From Amblyomma americanum (Eukaryota > Arthropoda > Arachnida > Ixodida > Ixodidae), in NCBI RefSeq assembly GCF_052857255.1, contig NC_135502.1, forward strand, positions 187,609,806-187,673,805: a stretch of 64,000 nt of DNA, read 5' to 3'. Positions 1-11,300 of the stretch are shown in pieces; position 1 is the first letter of the stretch, and every line of letters starts with the position of its first letter. The notes beneath the pieces were generated by a model. That model saw only the letters and a program-made list of their open reading frames with translations. It did no database searches and was not told where the DNA came from. The translations under genes and the position numbers were made by a program.

Positions 1-609
1 GATTTCGATGAGCGTTTCAGAATCTCGCACGAATCTGTTCGAGACAGACTCGAGGGTTCAGTGGAGCTTCAGGCAAATCCAGAAGCTACAAATGTTCCTG
101 CAGCAGATTGGGAGTTAACAGGAACAGCTGCGAGTTCCGCAGCAGATAGGGAACTAGGGGATTCGGATACTGCACCCATCCCTGCAAGCTTAAACATGGA
201 GCATAAGACCTCATTACCAGAAGAGCGGGAGCAAGCTGGTCAAGGTAAATGGGAGAAAAGAATGCTTAAGGGCATGGTTTTCTTTGAAGAGAATGCCGGC
301 TGCCAGCCGTACAGGCAGCTAGCGCTACCTGAAGCGCGATGTAAAACTGCATGTGAAGTAGCCGGTGACAGGCCTATCCCAACTGTGAAATTCAAAGAGG
401 CAGAGAACGCAGACACGATGGCAGCAGCAATCTTGGTAGAATGCAGGGAGCTGGTGAGCTTTGTTGCTTTTGATGAAAACGACGATGTAGACCCGATAAC
501 GGCGGTAGCCTTCACAACCGGCGCCGTGTCGGATAAATTGGAATTTTGGTCCAATCTTGTGGACAAAGCTAAAAGGAAACATCTTCTTTTTCGAGATGTA
601 GGTGGCTAG
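1..609 (+). CDS. Unrecognised ORF entering from the left edge
   Basis: An open frame runs from the first base of the window to a TAG at 607-609, about 202 codons, so its true start lies outside. No domain is recognised with confidence. The segment reading RQLALPEARCKTACEV (near 316-360) resembles the linker before the H2C2 zinc finger of Ty3/gypsy integrases. The sequence after it does not continue as an integrase, and the rest is acidic and low in complexity. It is followed directly by an LTR-like block, which fits the 3' end of a retroelement polyprotein. It could also be an unrelated gene end. The function is unknown. Confidence 0.3.
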   Translation, partial: DFDERFRISHESVRDRLEGSVELQANPEATNVPAADWELTGTAASSAADRELGDSDTAPIPASLNMEHKTSLPEEREQAGQGKWEKRMLKGMVFFEENAGCQPYRQLALPEARCKTACEVAGDRPIPTVKFKEAENADTMAAAILVECRELVSFVAFDENDDVDPITAVAFTTGAVSDKLEFWSNLVDKAKRKHLLFRDVGG

Positions 610-1560
610 AAATCATTCTGCCAATTTGGTGCACCGATCTGACATGGTGGATTCCGGAATGTGCAGATTGGTGTCCTAACCTTGTGTGCACGGAACGAAT
701 TGAGGCTGTGTATGTGTGTGCGCAGTGCTGCTTGGAACCTTGTGGCCGGACTTTAATGTTACACTGACAGCAAGTGTCCGCGTGACATTCTTGGTTGGGA
801 GGTGTGGAGTTCGCTGACCTTTCTGCGAACTCGTTGGTCTTGTGTTCTCAAGGAAGGCCGCTCCAGTCGGGTCGGAAGTCCCTAACAAAGGGGCCCGTCC
901 CGTCCCTGCCTCTCCTTTGTGCAGCGGACGTCCTCGTTTACGCCGCGCCGTCACGGGGATGACCCGCCGGGAAAACGCGAACCAAGAACAGCTGACGACA
1001 TGTGGTTGTTAAGGGGTGGACGAGGTTTCGGGGGCGCACGAGATACGGACGAGATATTAGCTGAGTGACCGGAAACCCACTATTCCTGTAACGACTGTCT
1101 ACTTCCCTTAACGATTGTGTTCTCTTTGTTGCTGTCAACAACCTGAGTCATCGCCTCGTCGGCACATGTTTCTAGCGTCTGTGGTGCCGCGGGTGGCGTG
1201 GGGAACGGAAGTCGCATTTGTGTTGTTTGTCTATTTGATTGCAACCTCTCCTTTCCCAAATGTTTAATCAGTACTTTTTCCCCAATCTCTGATCAGTGGG
1301 CGGACCTTGTTTTCCTTTCCCTAACCACTGATTGGCGAGATGGGTCGTTTGTTATCTTATTGGTTGCTGTCCCCGCTAAGGGCGGAGACAGAGGGTTTAA
1401 AACCAAGCGCTCTGGGTTGAGCGGGGGCTGAATTCGTGTGATCCACGATTTAGTCATGTAAATAGTTTTCTCCTTGCTTTGTTTCTTCTCGTTTTTTTAC
1501 CTATGTTGTAAATAAATAGTTAACCTTCTCCTTTCCTTGAGTAATGTGAATGTTTGCGAG
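610..1560 (+). repeat. LTR-like / retroelement 3' non-coding block
   Basis: This stretch has no credible ORF. It follows the stop codon of the left-edge ORF and precedes a gypsy RNase H fragment. It has LTR-like signals in the usual order: a TATA-like TTTAAAA at 1396-1402 and an AATAAA at 1511-1516 about 110 bp later, followed by pyrimidine-rich sequence. No second copy is present in the window and no clean TG...CA ends were found, so the boundaries are guesses. It could be a solo LTR or the 3' LTR of the element that owns the preceding ORF. Confidence 0.35.
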
Positions 1561-1620
1561 TAGAACCATCGGGTCATGAAGAAACCCCGATTTCATCATC
1601 AAGTAGTTTCCTCTCATCGC

Positions 1621-3335
1621 CACCGGAAGGGGATCTCAACTGCCACGATCAGCACGTGGTAGCATATGCCAGCCGCTCGTTGAGGAAGTGCGAAAGGAAT
1701 TACACAGTTACCGAGCAAGAATGTCTCGCCGTTGTTTTCGCTTTACAGCACTTCCACTCCTATCTGCACGGGAATGCTTTCACCGGCGTGACCAACCACC
1801 ATTCGCTTTGCTGGCTCGTGAGTCTTCGTCACCCCTGTGGACGGCTCGCTCGATGGGCTTTGCGCCTACAAGAATTTAATTTTACTGTCGTGCACAAGAG
1901 CGGCCGTAAACACTCAGATGCTGATTGTCTTTCGCGTTTGCCGCTTGAAACAACCGATGACGACGCAGACAACTTCGATGAATACTTAGCTTCCCTTTCA
2001 CACGCCTTCACGATCTTCGAGTTTTCCGAACCGAGCAACGCAAAGACCAAGCAATAAACTGTTTGTTTGATGGCGCCAAAGATTCTGTAAAGGACACTTT
2101 TTTCATTCGCGAGTGATTGCTTTATAAGAAGAATTTCGCTTCTCGGGAAGCCCGCATGCTTCTTGTCGTGCCAGAAAGCCTACGCGTCCCAATTCTGGAA
2201 ATTATGCACGACGACGCCACGTGTGTTCACTTGGGGATGGCCCGAACACTCCACCGCATATAACAAAGATTTTACTGGCCTAAGGTGCGTTCAACTATCC
2301 AGCGCTATGTAGCCGGCTGTGTGCAATGCCAGCGCTTTAAGCTGCCGACTTCAAGTTCACCAGGAAAACTGCGGCCAGTCACACCTCCAACAGCCCCGTT
2401 TGAGCAAGTTGGTATTGACCTTTTTGGACCTTTCCCACACTCCTCCAAATGAAACGGATGGATTCTTGTGGGCGTAGATTGCTTAACCCGTTATTGTGAG
2501 ACAGCCGCGATACCAGCCGCTACTGCGTCTGAAGTATCTCATTTCCTACTTCGATTTGTCACTGTTCGCCACGGTCCTCCTGCAGTTAGTGACCATGGCC
2601 GCCAATTCACAGCGGACGTTGTCGAAGAACTTCTCTGCCTCAGCGCCTGCAGTTTTCGCAACTCGACGCCGTATCATTCCCAAACGAACGGTGTGGTCGA
2701 ACGCACTAATCGGACGCTCACCACCATGTTGGTTATGTACGTCGCTGCGGATCATAAGGACTGGGATGACGTCCTCTCGTTCATTATACTCATGCTTACA
2801 ACACAGCACAACACGACACAACTGGCTACAGCGCCTTCTACCTGCTCTATGCTCGCGCGCCTCGCTGTGGCCTCGATACCATACTGCCATTTTTCATTCA
2901 TGATGACCCTTCTCTTGATGCCACACTCTGCAGAGCTGAAGAAGCTCCCCAGCTTGCCCGCGTTCGAATTTTATCAACGCAAGAGCGTTCCAAGCACCGC
3001 TACGACGCCCGACACCAACAAGTTTCTTATGTTCCTGGCGGCATTGTGTGTTAGTGGACACCTCTACGCAAGCGTGGTCTTTGTCAGAAACTGCTGCCAC
3101 ACTACACTAGACCGCTTGTTGTGTTAGAGTGCATAAGCGATCTGAATTACGTTATAGCACGCCTAACTGCAAGTGGTCAACGGTCACGCCAGTCTCAGGT
3201 GGTGCATGTAGCCCACCTCAAGCGATTTTATTCGAGAGGTTCTATTTAACTCGCCCGACGGGCTTCGTCTGCGCGGAGGGAAATGTCACGCGCCATCGTA
3301 GAGCATCGACGGAAGAACAACGGTCGGACGAATAG
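1621..3335 (+). pseudogene. Decayed Ty3/gypsy pol: RNase H and integrase
   Basis: A 5'-truncated gypsy polyprotein. RNase H (about 1640-2057) reads [17 protein letters not shown] and ends near the motif HSDADCLSR, typical of tick gypsy elements. The integrase H2C2 zinc finger follows (about 2190-2330; two His, then CVQCQ). The core at 2468-2790 shows the first Asp in GVDCLTRY, the second in VSDHGRQF and the Glu in NGVVERTNR. The C-terminal part near 3125-3300 reads VVHVAHLKRFY in another frame. Breaks include in-frame stops near 2262 and 2451 and at least two frameshifts after 2790. The reverse transcriptase and gag are absent, so this is a fossil. Confidence 0.85.
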
Positions 3336-4240
3336 GTAGATGAGAAGGAAGAGGAAGGGCGGAAGGACGCTTGTAGGCTTCGTCGGTCCAGCTACGATCG
3401 AACCCTCTGCTAAGAAACCCTCGTGCGTGCTAAGCTCGTAACAATATATTAGAGATCAATGTAGCAGCCGAGTAACAACCGAACTTTCTAGCAAGTGAAT
3501 GAAACGTCTTAAACTTCTGTGCGAACAGACGATGCACGCCCTAACGTTCGCACTTGCAACGCTTTTTTGCCATTATTTCAAATACCGAACGTCGAGCGCG
3601 GACATAATAATGCACGTACAGCGTGCTCACCTTTTTTTACGACTTTCTTCGCGCGTATTAACACATGAAGAGTCAAATTCAAGCTTGCCAATTCCGCATT
3701 TCAAGCAAAGCGCTGTGCCGGGGCCGGCTGTACACATGCATCTCGCCGAATGACCCGGAAGTAGGAGTACCCAGCATGCCTGGCGGCTCGTTCAGGTGTG
3801 ACAACACCTCTTGTTTACAAACATGCGCTTGTCTATTGGATAATCCAATTGGATCAACCAATTACATTGTGTTCAATCGAGACCATTGAAATTCAGTTGG
3901 CTGTCGGATAAGTTGAACTTACCTTCTTGCTAGTTTTTCTCCGACATTTTGAGCGCCAGCGTATTTGCAGGGCAAACTGAAAATTAAAGGCGGCGATCGA
4001 AACAGCCCGAAGACCATCCGATGGTGTCATCCGGGCTGCGGCGAACGGACTGGCGGCGTGTACTGACTCCCTCAGGATCGCGTTCATCGGCCAGCCCGTC
4101 ACGGGCATAGCGCGCTACACCCGACCTGACACCACGGTTGTGAACCTGTTAAGCCGCGTGTTATGTTATCTCTGCATTCCTCACTGCATCCCGTCACCCG
4201 TGTGCTTTCACACACTGCGCACTCCTCCACTCTCATTGCA
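3336..4240 (+). other. Non-coding stretch; possible gypsy LTR remnant then unique sequence
   Basis: The first 150 bp are purine-rich and may be the remains of the 3' LTR of the preceding gypsy copy, but no partner LTR is available to test this. From about 3480 to 4240 I see no ORF with recognisable content and no repeat shared with the rest of the window. Confidence 0.3.
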
Positions 4241-4708
4241 TTTGTGCCATTTCCAGATGAGCCGCGCGGAAAAAGCTGCCGCGCTTCTTCTGAGAACAAA
4301 TTCGAAGCGAGTTGTGGCCGAGGTGCGATGCAGCATCCTTCATGTAAGTACGCGCCTCGCTCGCGGAGCACCACTTGAAAAGTTTGCAGCTGCAAGAACA
4401 GCGAGCCGTCCTTCCCTGCCGCTGGCACCGTCACCGCCGGCATTAGGAGCCTCCGGGACCGGATCTGACCGCGGAACGCTGCGGTCTCCCCCTCCCCTCC
4501 CAGGAGACCCGGAGGCCCCCTTTTTCAAAAACTTGCGCGGCGTCCCATTGGCTGCAGCGATCGCCGCGGTGTAGTCGGTGTGGTGCTGTCAGTGGTGGTG
4601 TGCTGGCGGCCGACGTGGGCCGTGTTCCTCGCCACCCCAGGCAGCCAGTGGCTGGACCCGGCGCTGCTGCGAGTCTGTGTGGTGCCAGTGTGTGTGCGTG
4701 CGATCCTT
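4241..4708 (+). promoter_or_regulatory. GC/CpG-rich block, possible promoter and 5' UTR
   Basis: Base composition changes sharply here. The stretch is rich in G+C and CpG, with repeated GCCGCG, CGGCGG and CCCGGAGG words, and a CCAAT-box sequence lies at 4544-4548 (CCCATTGGCTG on the complementary sense). It lies upstream of an ATG in a strong context at 4739 and on the same strand as the ZO-1-like exons. No TATA box is evident. Transcription from here is inferred from composition only. It could equally be a GC-rich repeat. Confidence 0.3.
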
Positions 4709-4771
4709 ATGAAGACGCTCTGTTTCGGATTTCTCGCCATGGACAAGAATAGCGTTGGTCCCCTCGAACAG
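4709..4771 (+). CDS. Candidate first coding exon of the ZO-1-like gene
   Basis: Two in-frame ATGs occur, at 4709 and 4739; the second sits in GCCATGG, a strong initiation context. The frame runs 11 codons from the second ATG to CAG at 4769-4771, followed by GTCGGT, a possible splice donor. The exon would end in phase 0, which is the phase needed to join the exon at 33965. The peptide (MDKNSVGPLEQ) has no diagnostic similarity. The link rests on strand, phase and the GC-rich context, and the intron would be about 29 kb. Treat it as a hypothesis. Confidence 0.22.
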
Positions 4772-5284
4772 GTCGGTTCCGTTGGTCCCCTCGACGGGCG
4801 GCGCGCCTTCTAGTTGTCTTGCGCTGCGCTAGATGGCCCCAATATCGCATGCCGATTTAACGAAGCTATCTGTTGTTCCGCGCACGGTTGCGATCATCTG
4901 AGCCCCGGGTTGGCACTCGCCCCTGTTCGGCCCGGGCTCCGTGCTAGTTGGAGCCCGGGGGAAATGTGGTACATGTCTGGCAGCTGCCCCGCACGCAAGC
5001 TGGCAGAGCGCACACGCGATGCTAAACACAACGTGGTCTCTATAGGATGCCACGCGTGTGACAGTTCCGTTACGCGCTGAAATGTGTTCGAGCACGCGCA
5101 CTCCGTAGCTGCGTGGGCAATTAAAATGATTCGCGGAGCGCCCATAGTGAGCGGGAAAGGTTAAAGCTTAAGCTTGCTATCCGCAGCAATGTCGGAGAGT
5201 CTCGCGAATCAAGTCTAGCCAGGGCTTCTCTACAATATTTGCGATGCATACTGGCAATCTTTCCCGTGGCGCAGAAATTGCGGC

Positions 5285-5335
5285 GTGTCCAAAGATATAT
5301 GAGGCAGATACTGCGCCATTTCCTTTCCCCCAAAA
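5285..5335 (+). mobile_element. 5'-truncated Ruka-like SINE tail
   Basis: About 50 bp (beginning GTGTCCAAAGATATATGAG) match the 3' tail of the complete SINE at 31697-31997 almost base for base, including the CCATTTCCTTTCCCCC end. The tRNA-like head is missing. Confidence 0.6.
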
Positions 5336-5678
5336 AACAACTATTATTTCAACTCCCCTAGCAGCTGTGGCGGTCACGTTACGGTTATGGGTGCCGTGTT
5401 TCGAGCTATAGTCAGGCTAGCTGTCAGTGCTTCCCCTTTTAACTAACAAAGTTTGAGCCTAGTAGTGCACGCGAACAAAAAAATAAGTTGCAGCCTTAGG
5501 AAATCTGTTCAGCATGCTGTTCAGGGCTGCATAGCCTGTCACGACAGCGTGTACACGGCACACCTTGCAGTGTAGCTTCTAAAACGCTCCGTTCGCTGAT
5601 CCGTATTGCAGCCGGTTCCTTTCGTTTGCTTTAAATTTCGTCATAGCTTTTCTTTTACATGAATGCGTGTTAACAGGT

Positions 5679-5698
5679 GGGGGGGGGGGGGGGGGGGG
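5679..5698 (+). repeat. Poly-G tract (20 G)
   Basis: An uninterrupted run of 20 guanines. Such runs can form quadruplexes and are prone to length errors in sequencing, so the exact length is uncertain. Confidence 0.9.
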
Positions 5699-7188
5699 CG
5701 GTCGCCAAGCGACGATATTGTCAATATTACTGGATTTGGTGGCATCCACTCATGCCACGCCACCTGTCGGCATTGTGGCAAAAGCAACGTTGGAATGCGC
5801 TGTGTAAAGTGTCGACAAGTAATCGCATGTTGATGGCGCTGCCTGTCTCTTGTGCCTCCGCAGTTTCCTTCGACTCAAGTCGATCGGAAGTTAGCCGACA
5901 CAGCGGCGATTTCTCTTTTTTATGTGCGTGCGGCTCGGTGTTCAGCGACCTGGGATTCGCGTAAAAAACATGCGCAATACGTAGCGCTGTTCCGCTAGAA
6001 TGCGTTGCCATGTGTCAGATGCATTGCAAACTGAGTGTATAAAATAAGGTCACTCAGTCAACACGTGTGGCTCATGGGCAAGTGGTTGCAGTAGTTTGCA
6101 AAATGCTATTGCTAGAAGCCAATCAAGATCAATATTTATTGATTCAGTGATAGTAATGTCCATTGATGCCAATGTGGTACTTTCGGTATGGCTGATGACA
6201 TTCCATTAGGAAGAGACACCAGAGTGACTGCTATGCAAAGCATGATGTATGTGTTGGCAGCTCATTACATATCCCAAAAAAGGTCTAAATGGTTTAGATT
6301 TCTATGTAGATTTCGTTGCAGGTGTACACGCCCAACAGAAATATATACTTAGCAACTGTTGCACCTCTTCTCATGATCAGTGTGAACACTTATCCCAGGT
6401 TAACCACTTACTTCTGTGCTTCAGATTTCAGGTGTAGACCTATCCAGGCATCATGCAAGCTAGGTAAAGTGTAGAAACCATAAGAGGATGGGGTGTAGAA
6501 TGAGGCTAGGTTTGAAAAGGGAAAGACTAATGAGGACTATGAAAACAAAACCAGCTAGCGGTTAGAAGATACAGGATTTGGATCTAGTTTGAGAGCAGAT
6601 ATTCATTTTTGCAGAGGAAGACATCCCTAGCATGTAATTGTTGAATGGCAACCATACAAATGTTATCACAGAAAGTGGAATAAAATTAGAGGAGCCAGGA
6701 GGCTGGCAAGCTGCCCCTGGAAGTAAGACATCTGGTTATATTATACATGCAGCACTGTGTACACTTCACCTGATGACCATGAACCAAAGTACACTACACA
6801 CAAAGCATGGGTATGATCATCATCAGCCTGACTACGCCCACTGCATGGCAAAAGCCCCTCCCATGTCTCTCCAATTAACCCTGTCCTTTGCCAGTTGTGG
6901 CTACCATATCCCCGCAAACTTCTTAATCTCATCCGCCCACCTAACTTTCTGCCACCCCCTGCCATGCTTGCCTTCTCTTGGAATCCACTCCGTTACCCAG
7001 CAGTTATCTTCTTTTCATATTACATTCCCGGTCCAAGCCCATTCTTCCTCTTGATTTTGACTAGGATGTTACTGACCCGTGCTCGATCCCTCACCCACTC
7101 TCCTGTTCCCACTTCCGGTTTCTTAACGTTACACCTGTAATTTTTCTTTCCATGGCTCGCTGTGTTGACCTTAACTTAAGCTGAACCC

Positions 7189-7384
7189 ATGGTATGTGGA
7201 AAAAACCAGCGAAAAGGACGCATTCACAAGGAGAAGTACACAGGACAACGCTGTCCACAGGACAACGCTGTACACAGGACAGCGTTGTCCTGTGTACTTC
7301 TCCTCCTTGTGAATGCGTCCTTTTCGCTGGTTTTTTCCACATACCATGCACCAACTGGCCCAACAAGCTACGCTTCTTCAATAC
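7189..7384. mobile_element. Palindromic insertion (miniature fold-back PLE candidate)
   Basis: A 196-bp insertion in the RTE LINE. It is nearly one long palindrome: the left arm from about 7190 (GGTATGTGGAAAAAACC) is answered in reverse by the right arm ending about 7348. It is flanked by the 12-bp direct repeat TAAGCTGAACCC at 7177-7188 and 7385-7396, and removing the insertion leaves a continuous LINE. The arm wording (CAGCG, GGACGCATTC, ACACAGGACAACGCTGT) resembles PLE 3' ends in the window. There is no coding capacity. Confidence 0.7.
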
Positions 7385-8030
7385 TAAGCTGAACCCTTTT
7401 CGTTAGCCTTCACTTTTCTGCCCCGTAGACGAGTACTGCTAAGATACAGCTGTTGTGTACTTTTCTCTTGAGGGATATTCATAAACTGCCATTCATGATC
7501 TGAGAGAACCGGCCATATGTGCTACACCCCATTCTTATTCTTCTATAGTTATTTCCTTCTCATGATTCGGATCAGTGGCCACTACCTGCCGTAAGTAGAC
7601 ATATTCCTTTACCACTTCCAGCACCTCACTACCAATTGTAAACTGCTGTACCCTTGCCAGACTGTTGAATATTACTTCAATTTTCTGCACATTAATTTTT
7701 AGACCCACTATTCTGCTCTACATGTCTAACTCATTGACCATGCTTTGCAGTTCATCTCCTGAGTGACCTCCCTGCCTGACGCCCTTCCTTATTGGAATTT
7801 TATTGCTGACTCCATGTAGGACTTTGGTAGCTATGCAGCCGTTCTAGATATCTTCCAGTATTTTCATATAATACTCTTCTACACCCTGATTTCCCAATGC
7901 CGGCATGACTGCTCAGGTTTCCACTGAGTCAAATGCTCTCTCGTAATCAGTGAAGGCTATATATTGAGGTTGGCTATATCCTGCGCATTTCTCTATCACC
8001 TGATTGATAGTGTAAACTTGTCCCGACTAT

Positions 8031-8189
8031 GCAGGGTATGTTGCTGGTTTAGTTCGAACATCGTGGAATCGCAGCGCTGGTAGACGAGGACACAGAGGAC
8101 ACACACACACAAATGGGCTGAAAGCGCATTTGTGTGTGTGTGTCCTCTCTGTGTCCTCGTCTACCAGCGTTATGATTCCATGATGTCGT
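8031..8189. mobile_element. Palindromic insertion with CA/GT-rich arms
   Basis: The sequence GCGCTGGTAGACGAGGACAC and the following CA repeat are answered by their reverse complement, ending CTACCAGCG near 8168. The stem is about 45 bp and near-perfect around a small loop (GGGCTGAAAGCGC). Outer bases ATCGTGGAATC and GATTCCATGAT extend the symmetry. GACTAT at 8025-8030 and 8190-8195 is a possible short target duplication. It interrupts the same RTE LINE and contains the AGCGCTGG-CGAGGACAC words typical of PLE termini. Confidence 0.6.
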
Positions 8190-9600
8190 GACTATATTAG
8201 CAATTACTTTCGTAAATACCTTTTAGGCAATGAACAGTAAGCTGATCGATGTGTAATTTTTCAAGTTCTTTTTGTCTCCTTTGTTATGAGTTAAGGCAGT
8301 GTTAGCATTCTTCAAAGCTCCTGGTACACTCGAAGTCATAAGGCATTGTGTATACAGGGTGACTAGTTTTTCTAGCACAATCTCTGCTCCATACTTCAAC
8401 AGATCTGTTATTACCTGATCCTCACCAGCTGATTTCCTCTTTGCATTGGTCCAATGTCTTTTTTACTTCCTCTTTCGTTACTGCAGAATGTCCTGTTGCT
8501 ATGCGCCGCTTCCTCTCTCATTAACATTTTGATTACATAGGCTACCGTATAGATTTGTGCAGAACTCTTCTTCTATTTTAACTGTATTATCCATATTGCT
8601 AATGACATTTCCCCTGTTTGTCTCTTAGTGCATGCACCTGGTTTTTACCTATGCCTAGTTTTCTGTTCACTGCTTTTAGGCTACCTCCATTCTATAGAGC
8701 ATGCTCGATGTTCTCCATGCTAAACTTCTTTGCCAGTTCTATTCTGTCTGCGGGGTTAGACACTTTCATGCTTTGGCGTTTCTTAATCAGATCTTTTGTC
8801 TCCTGAGATTGCTTGTGAGTATCATGTTGAACCATCCTACTACCTACTGCTACTGCGCACTCCGTAATGATAGCTGTGAGATTATGTCATTGTTTCAACA
8901 TAAACATGGTCTTCCTAAGTTAAAGCCAAATATCTCTTTTATAGTGATATCTTGAATTCCTCTACTTTCTCTCTTACCGCTAACTCATTATTGGGGCTTC
9001 TCCTTCACTAATTTCTTCTGTTCCCTCTTTGGGTCTGAGCTAATTCAAGACCTTACCATTCTGTAGTCGGTACAATGCACTTTTCCGAGAACCTTCACAA
9101 TATGCACAATGCCAGGGTGAGCACATAGTATGAAGGCTATTTCATTTTTAGTTTCACCATTTGGACTCGTCCACATCCACTTCCTGTTCTTTCGTTTTGG
9201 GAAGAAGGTATTCCTGAATCTTAAATTATTCCTTTCTGTAAACTCTACTAATAGCTGCCGTCTGCTATTCCTGGAGCGTATCCCAATGTCGCCTACCACC
9301 TGGTCTTCGGCCTGCTTCTTGCCTGCCTTTTCATTTTACTTTTTTCATTGCCGATTCCATGTCTGTCTTCATACAAGCTTTCAACGATCTGGTCATCATG
9401 GCTGGATGTAGGCACATAGGCCTGCACCACCTCCAGCTTGTACTTCGTATTAAACCTAATTATGATAGCTGTAACCCTCTCATTAATACTATGGAATTCC
9501 TCTATCTTGCCAGCTATATCCTGATTAATGTAAGTACCACGCCTAGTTCTCGTCTGTTTGCTAATCAGCAATAGCAGAGTACGTGCCCGCCCCTTAGTAT

Positions 9601-9832
9601 GCCGCCCCGTTGGCTCAGTGGTTATGGCTCTCGGCTGCTGACCTGAAAGACACGGGTTTGATCCCGGCCGCTGTGGTCGCATTTCGATGAAGGCGAAATG
9701 CTAGAGGCCCGTGTACTTTGCGATGTCAGTGCATGTTAAAGAACCGCAGGTACCCGGAGCCCTCTTCTACAGCGTCCCTCATAGCCTGAGTCGCTTTGGG
9801 ACATGAAACCCCTTAAAATAATAAACAAAAAA
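9601..9832 (+). mobile_element. Ruka-like tRNA-derived SINE
   Basis: A pol III A box TGGCTCAGTGG lies at 9611-9621 and a B box GGTTTGATCCC at 9655-9665. A non-tRNA body follows (CCGTGTACTTTGCGATGTCAG...) with an AAATAATAAACAAAA tail. The same body recurs at 16083, 16747 and 31697. It interrupts the 5' part of the antisense RTE LINE. It is not a functional tRNA because there is no foldable anticodon arm. Confidence 0.85.
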
Positions 9833-10310
9833 GTAATGTATATGCCTCATCTGTCCTAACCTCACTAAATGCTATGACATCCCATTTATACCCACTAGTT
9901 CCTTGAACAGCACCGCTAGGCTAGCGTTAAATATCCTAGCATTAAAGGTTAAACATTCTAGCGTTAAAAGCCAGAGATTCTTAGCACCCTCCGCTGCGTC
10001 TCAGGTCTCACTGCTGCCTTGGTCAATTGCTCCGCAGCCGCTGAGGGCCGAGGGTTAACTGGTTTGTTCATAGAAGGTTGTGGCCAAGTACTACACCAGC
10101 GTGGCCAAATCCTGTTCTGATGAGGGAGTGCGTTTTCGGTTCTGGTCACCGAGATCAGCCCGCACCCCAGGCCTGGTTATGCAACTCCATCGACACGCGG
10201 AGTTCTTTTTTCAAACCCGGTGGAGAATTTTGCGGCGCTGTGATTCTAACCCTGGTCCTCTTGCACGCGAGGCGGGTGCTCTGCCTCTACACCACCATAT
10301 GGACAGTTCC

Positions 10311-10690
10311 CACTTTATACAGAAACGGACACATGCCGGCCTAATAGAACCAACATGAGTTGTGAGAGACTGAGAAGGCTAAAAAAAAGGTAAAAGAATG
10401 AAAGAACAACAATAAAATAGAATCCAACCCAAAGAAGCCGAAATGGTGACAATAGAAAAGCATCCATCACCATCCAAGAAATGCAAAATGTGAGGGAATT
10501 AACATACATGTAGGCAGAAAGCAGCAATGAAAGTCATGCCAAGAGGTCGGTGTCATTTGCAGTTCTGTGAGGGAGTTGAAGTAACAGACAATAGCTGAAA
10601 TGTTGATGGTAGCGGGATTGAAGAAACGGATATTCTAGGGGCAGTGAAAGAAAGAGGGAGATAACTCCAGATCTGCTGAGGAACCATAGA
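10311..10690. other. AT-rich non-coding stretch
   Basis: Purine-rich and A-rich sequence with no recognisable gene or shared repeat. Confidence 0.4.
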
Positions 10691-11003
10691 GGCAGACAAA
10701 TTGCCAGGAAAAGTTGCAACCTGCATAATGACCTTGAATTCACCGGAAACATGGAAGATTGCAGATATTATCCTGATGCATAAAGAAGGGAACGATGAAG
10801 ACTTGATAAATTATGCAACAATTAACTTAATAGCTTTTGCTTACAAGGTACTAGGTTCATTGAGTCAACGAATAGAAGAGGCTAATTTTCATAAAGGGTA
10901 CATGCTAGTAAACCATAATTGTATCATCCTTCAGGTTACACAGAAAAGCACAGCATATAACAAGCCCCCTATAAATTACAAGAAAGCATTGTATTTCAGT
11001 TGA
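10691..11003 (+). pseudogene. RTE-type reverse transcriptase fragment
   Basis: The open frame from 10701 reads CIMTLNSPETWKIADIILMHKEGNDEDL and then NYATINLIAFAYKVLGS. This is the RT finger region of RTE LINEs (compare 18300-18450 and 20090-20260, where the same passage is clearer). About 100 codons survive with many substitutions. The flanks are not recognisable, so it is an old isolated fragment. Confidence 0.65.
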
Positions 11004-11079
11004 AATATCACGGATGGATATTTTGGGGGCTACAGCACTGCCATGAGCAGTGAAAGTCCGTGCTAGGGTGGCATTGTTT

Positions 11080-11300
11080 ATTTTTAGTGTACTAAAACCC
11101 CAATCTTAGATTTTGCCAATTTTTGTCTGTCCGAAGCTTCTGGCAGTTGGCAACCAGCCTGCCAGCAGGCTTTATGGCCAGAATGTTTTATGGCAAAACA
11201 CTTTAAGGTGGCGAGTGGGCTTCGAACCCGCGGCAGCGTGAACAGATCAGCTTCGCTGGCCTCCGCATTAGACCACCACTGTTTTATTGCGCTGCTGAAC
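11080..11300 (-). mobile_element. Candidate tRNA-derived SINE, second type
   Basis: On the complement there is an A-box-like TGGTCTAATGCGG near 11265-11277 and a B box GGGTTCGAAGCC at 11218-11229, about 40 bp apart as in tRNA promoters. A tail running towards 11080 follows. The body differs from the Ruka-like copies and no second copy is in the window, so the family is unassigned. Confidence 0.45.

Larger units (their letters stand above)
4772..6800. other. Unique non-coding sequence with a SINE tail and a poly-G tract
   Basis: No gene was recognised. Two items stand out and are listed separately: a short SINE tail near 5285 and a 20-base G run at 5679-5698. The rest is AT-rich sequence without repeats shared elsewhere in the window. 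Confidence 0.4.
6810..10310 (-). mobile_element. RTE-type LINE, antisense, decayed, with three insertions
   Basis: The element reads from right to left. Its 3' end is at about 6810-6850, where the complement carries the CAGCCTGA/GATGATGA-type terminus seen again at 22090, 40265 and 51240. The endonuclease domain is visible at 9045-9470 on the complement (YVPTSSHDDQIVESLYED, then WMWTSPNGETKNEIAFIL). The RT region (7000-8990) is heavily frameshifted, with recognisable pieces such as the complement of the MQKTKVMFN-type segment near 7680. The 5' end near 10041-10230 matches 15935-16080 in reverse. A SINE (9601-9832) and two palindromic insertions (7189-7384 and 8031-8189) interrupt it. It is inactive. 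Confidence 0.8.

Noticed and set aside
61..609. Start of a protein at position 61
   Set aside because: The frame is open from base 1 and position 61 is GTG, so the apparent start is only an artefact of the window edge.
10080..10358. Overlapping plus-strand ORFs near 10.1 kb
   Set aside because: They lie in the 5' region of the antisense RTE LINE, which is matched in reverse at 15935-16080, and have no coding signature.
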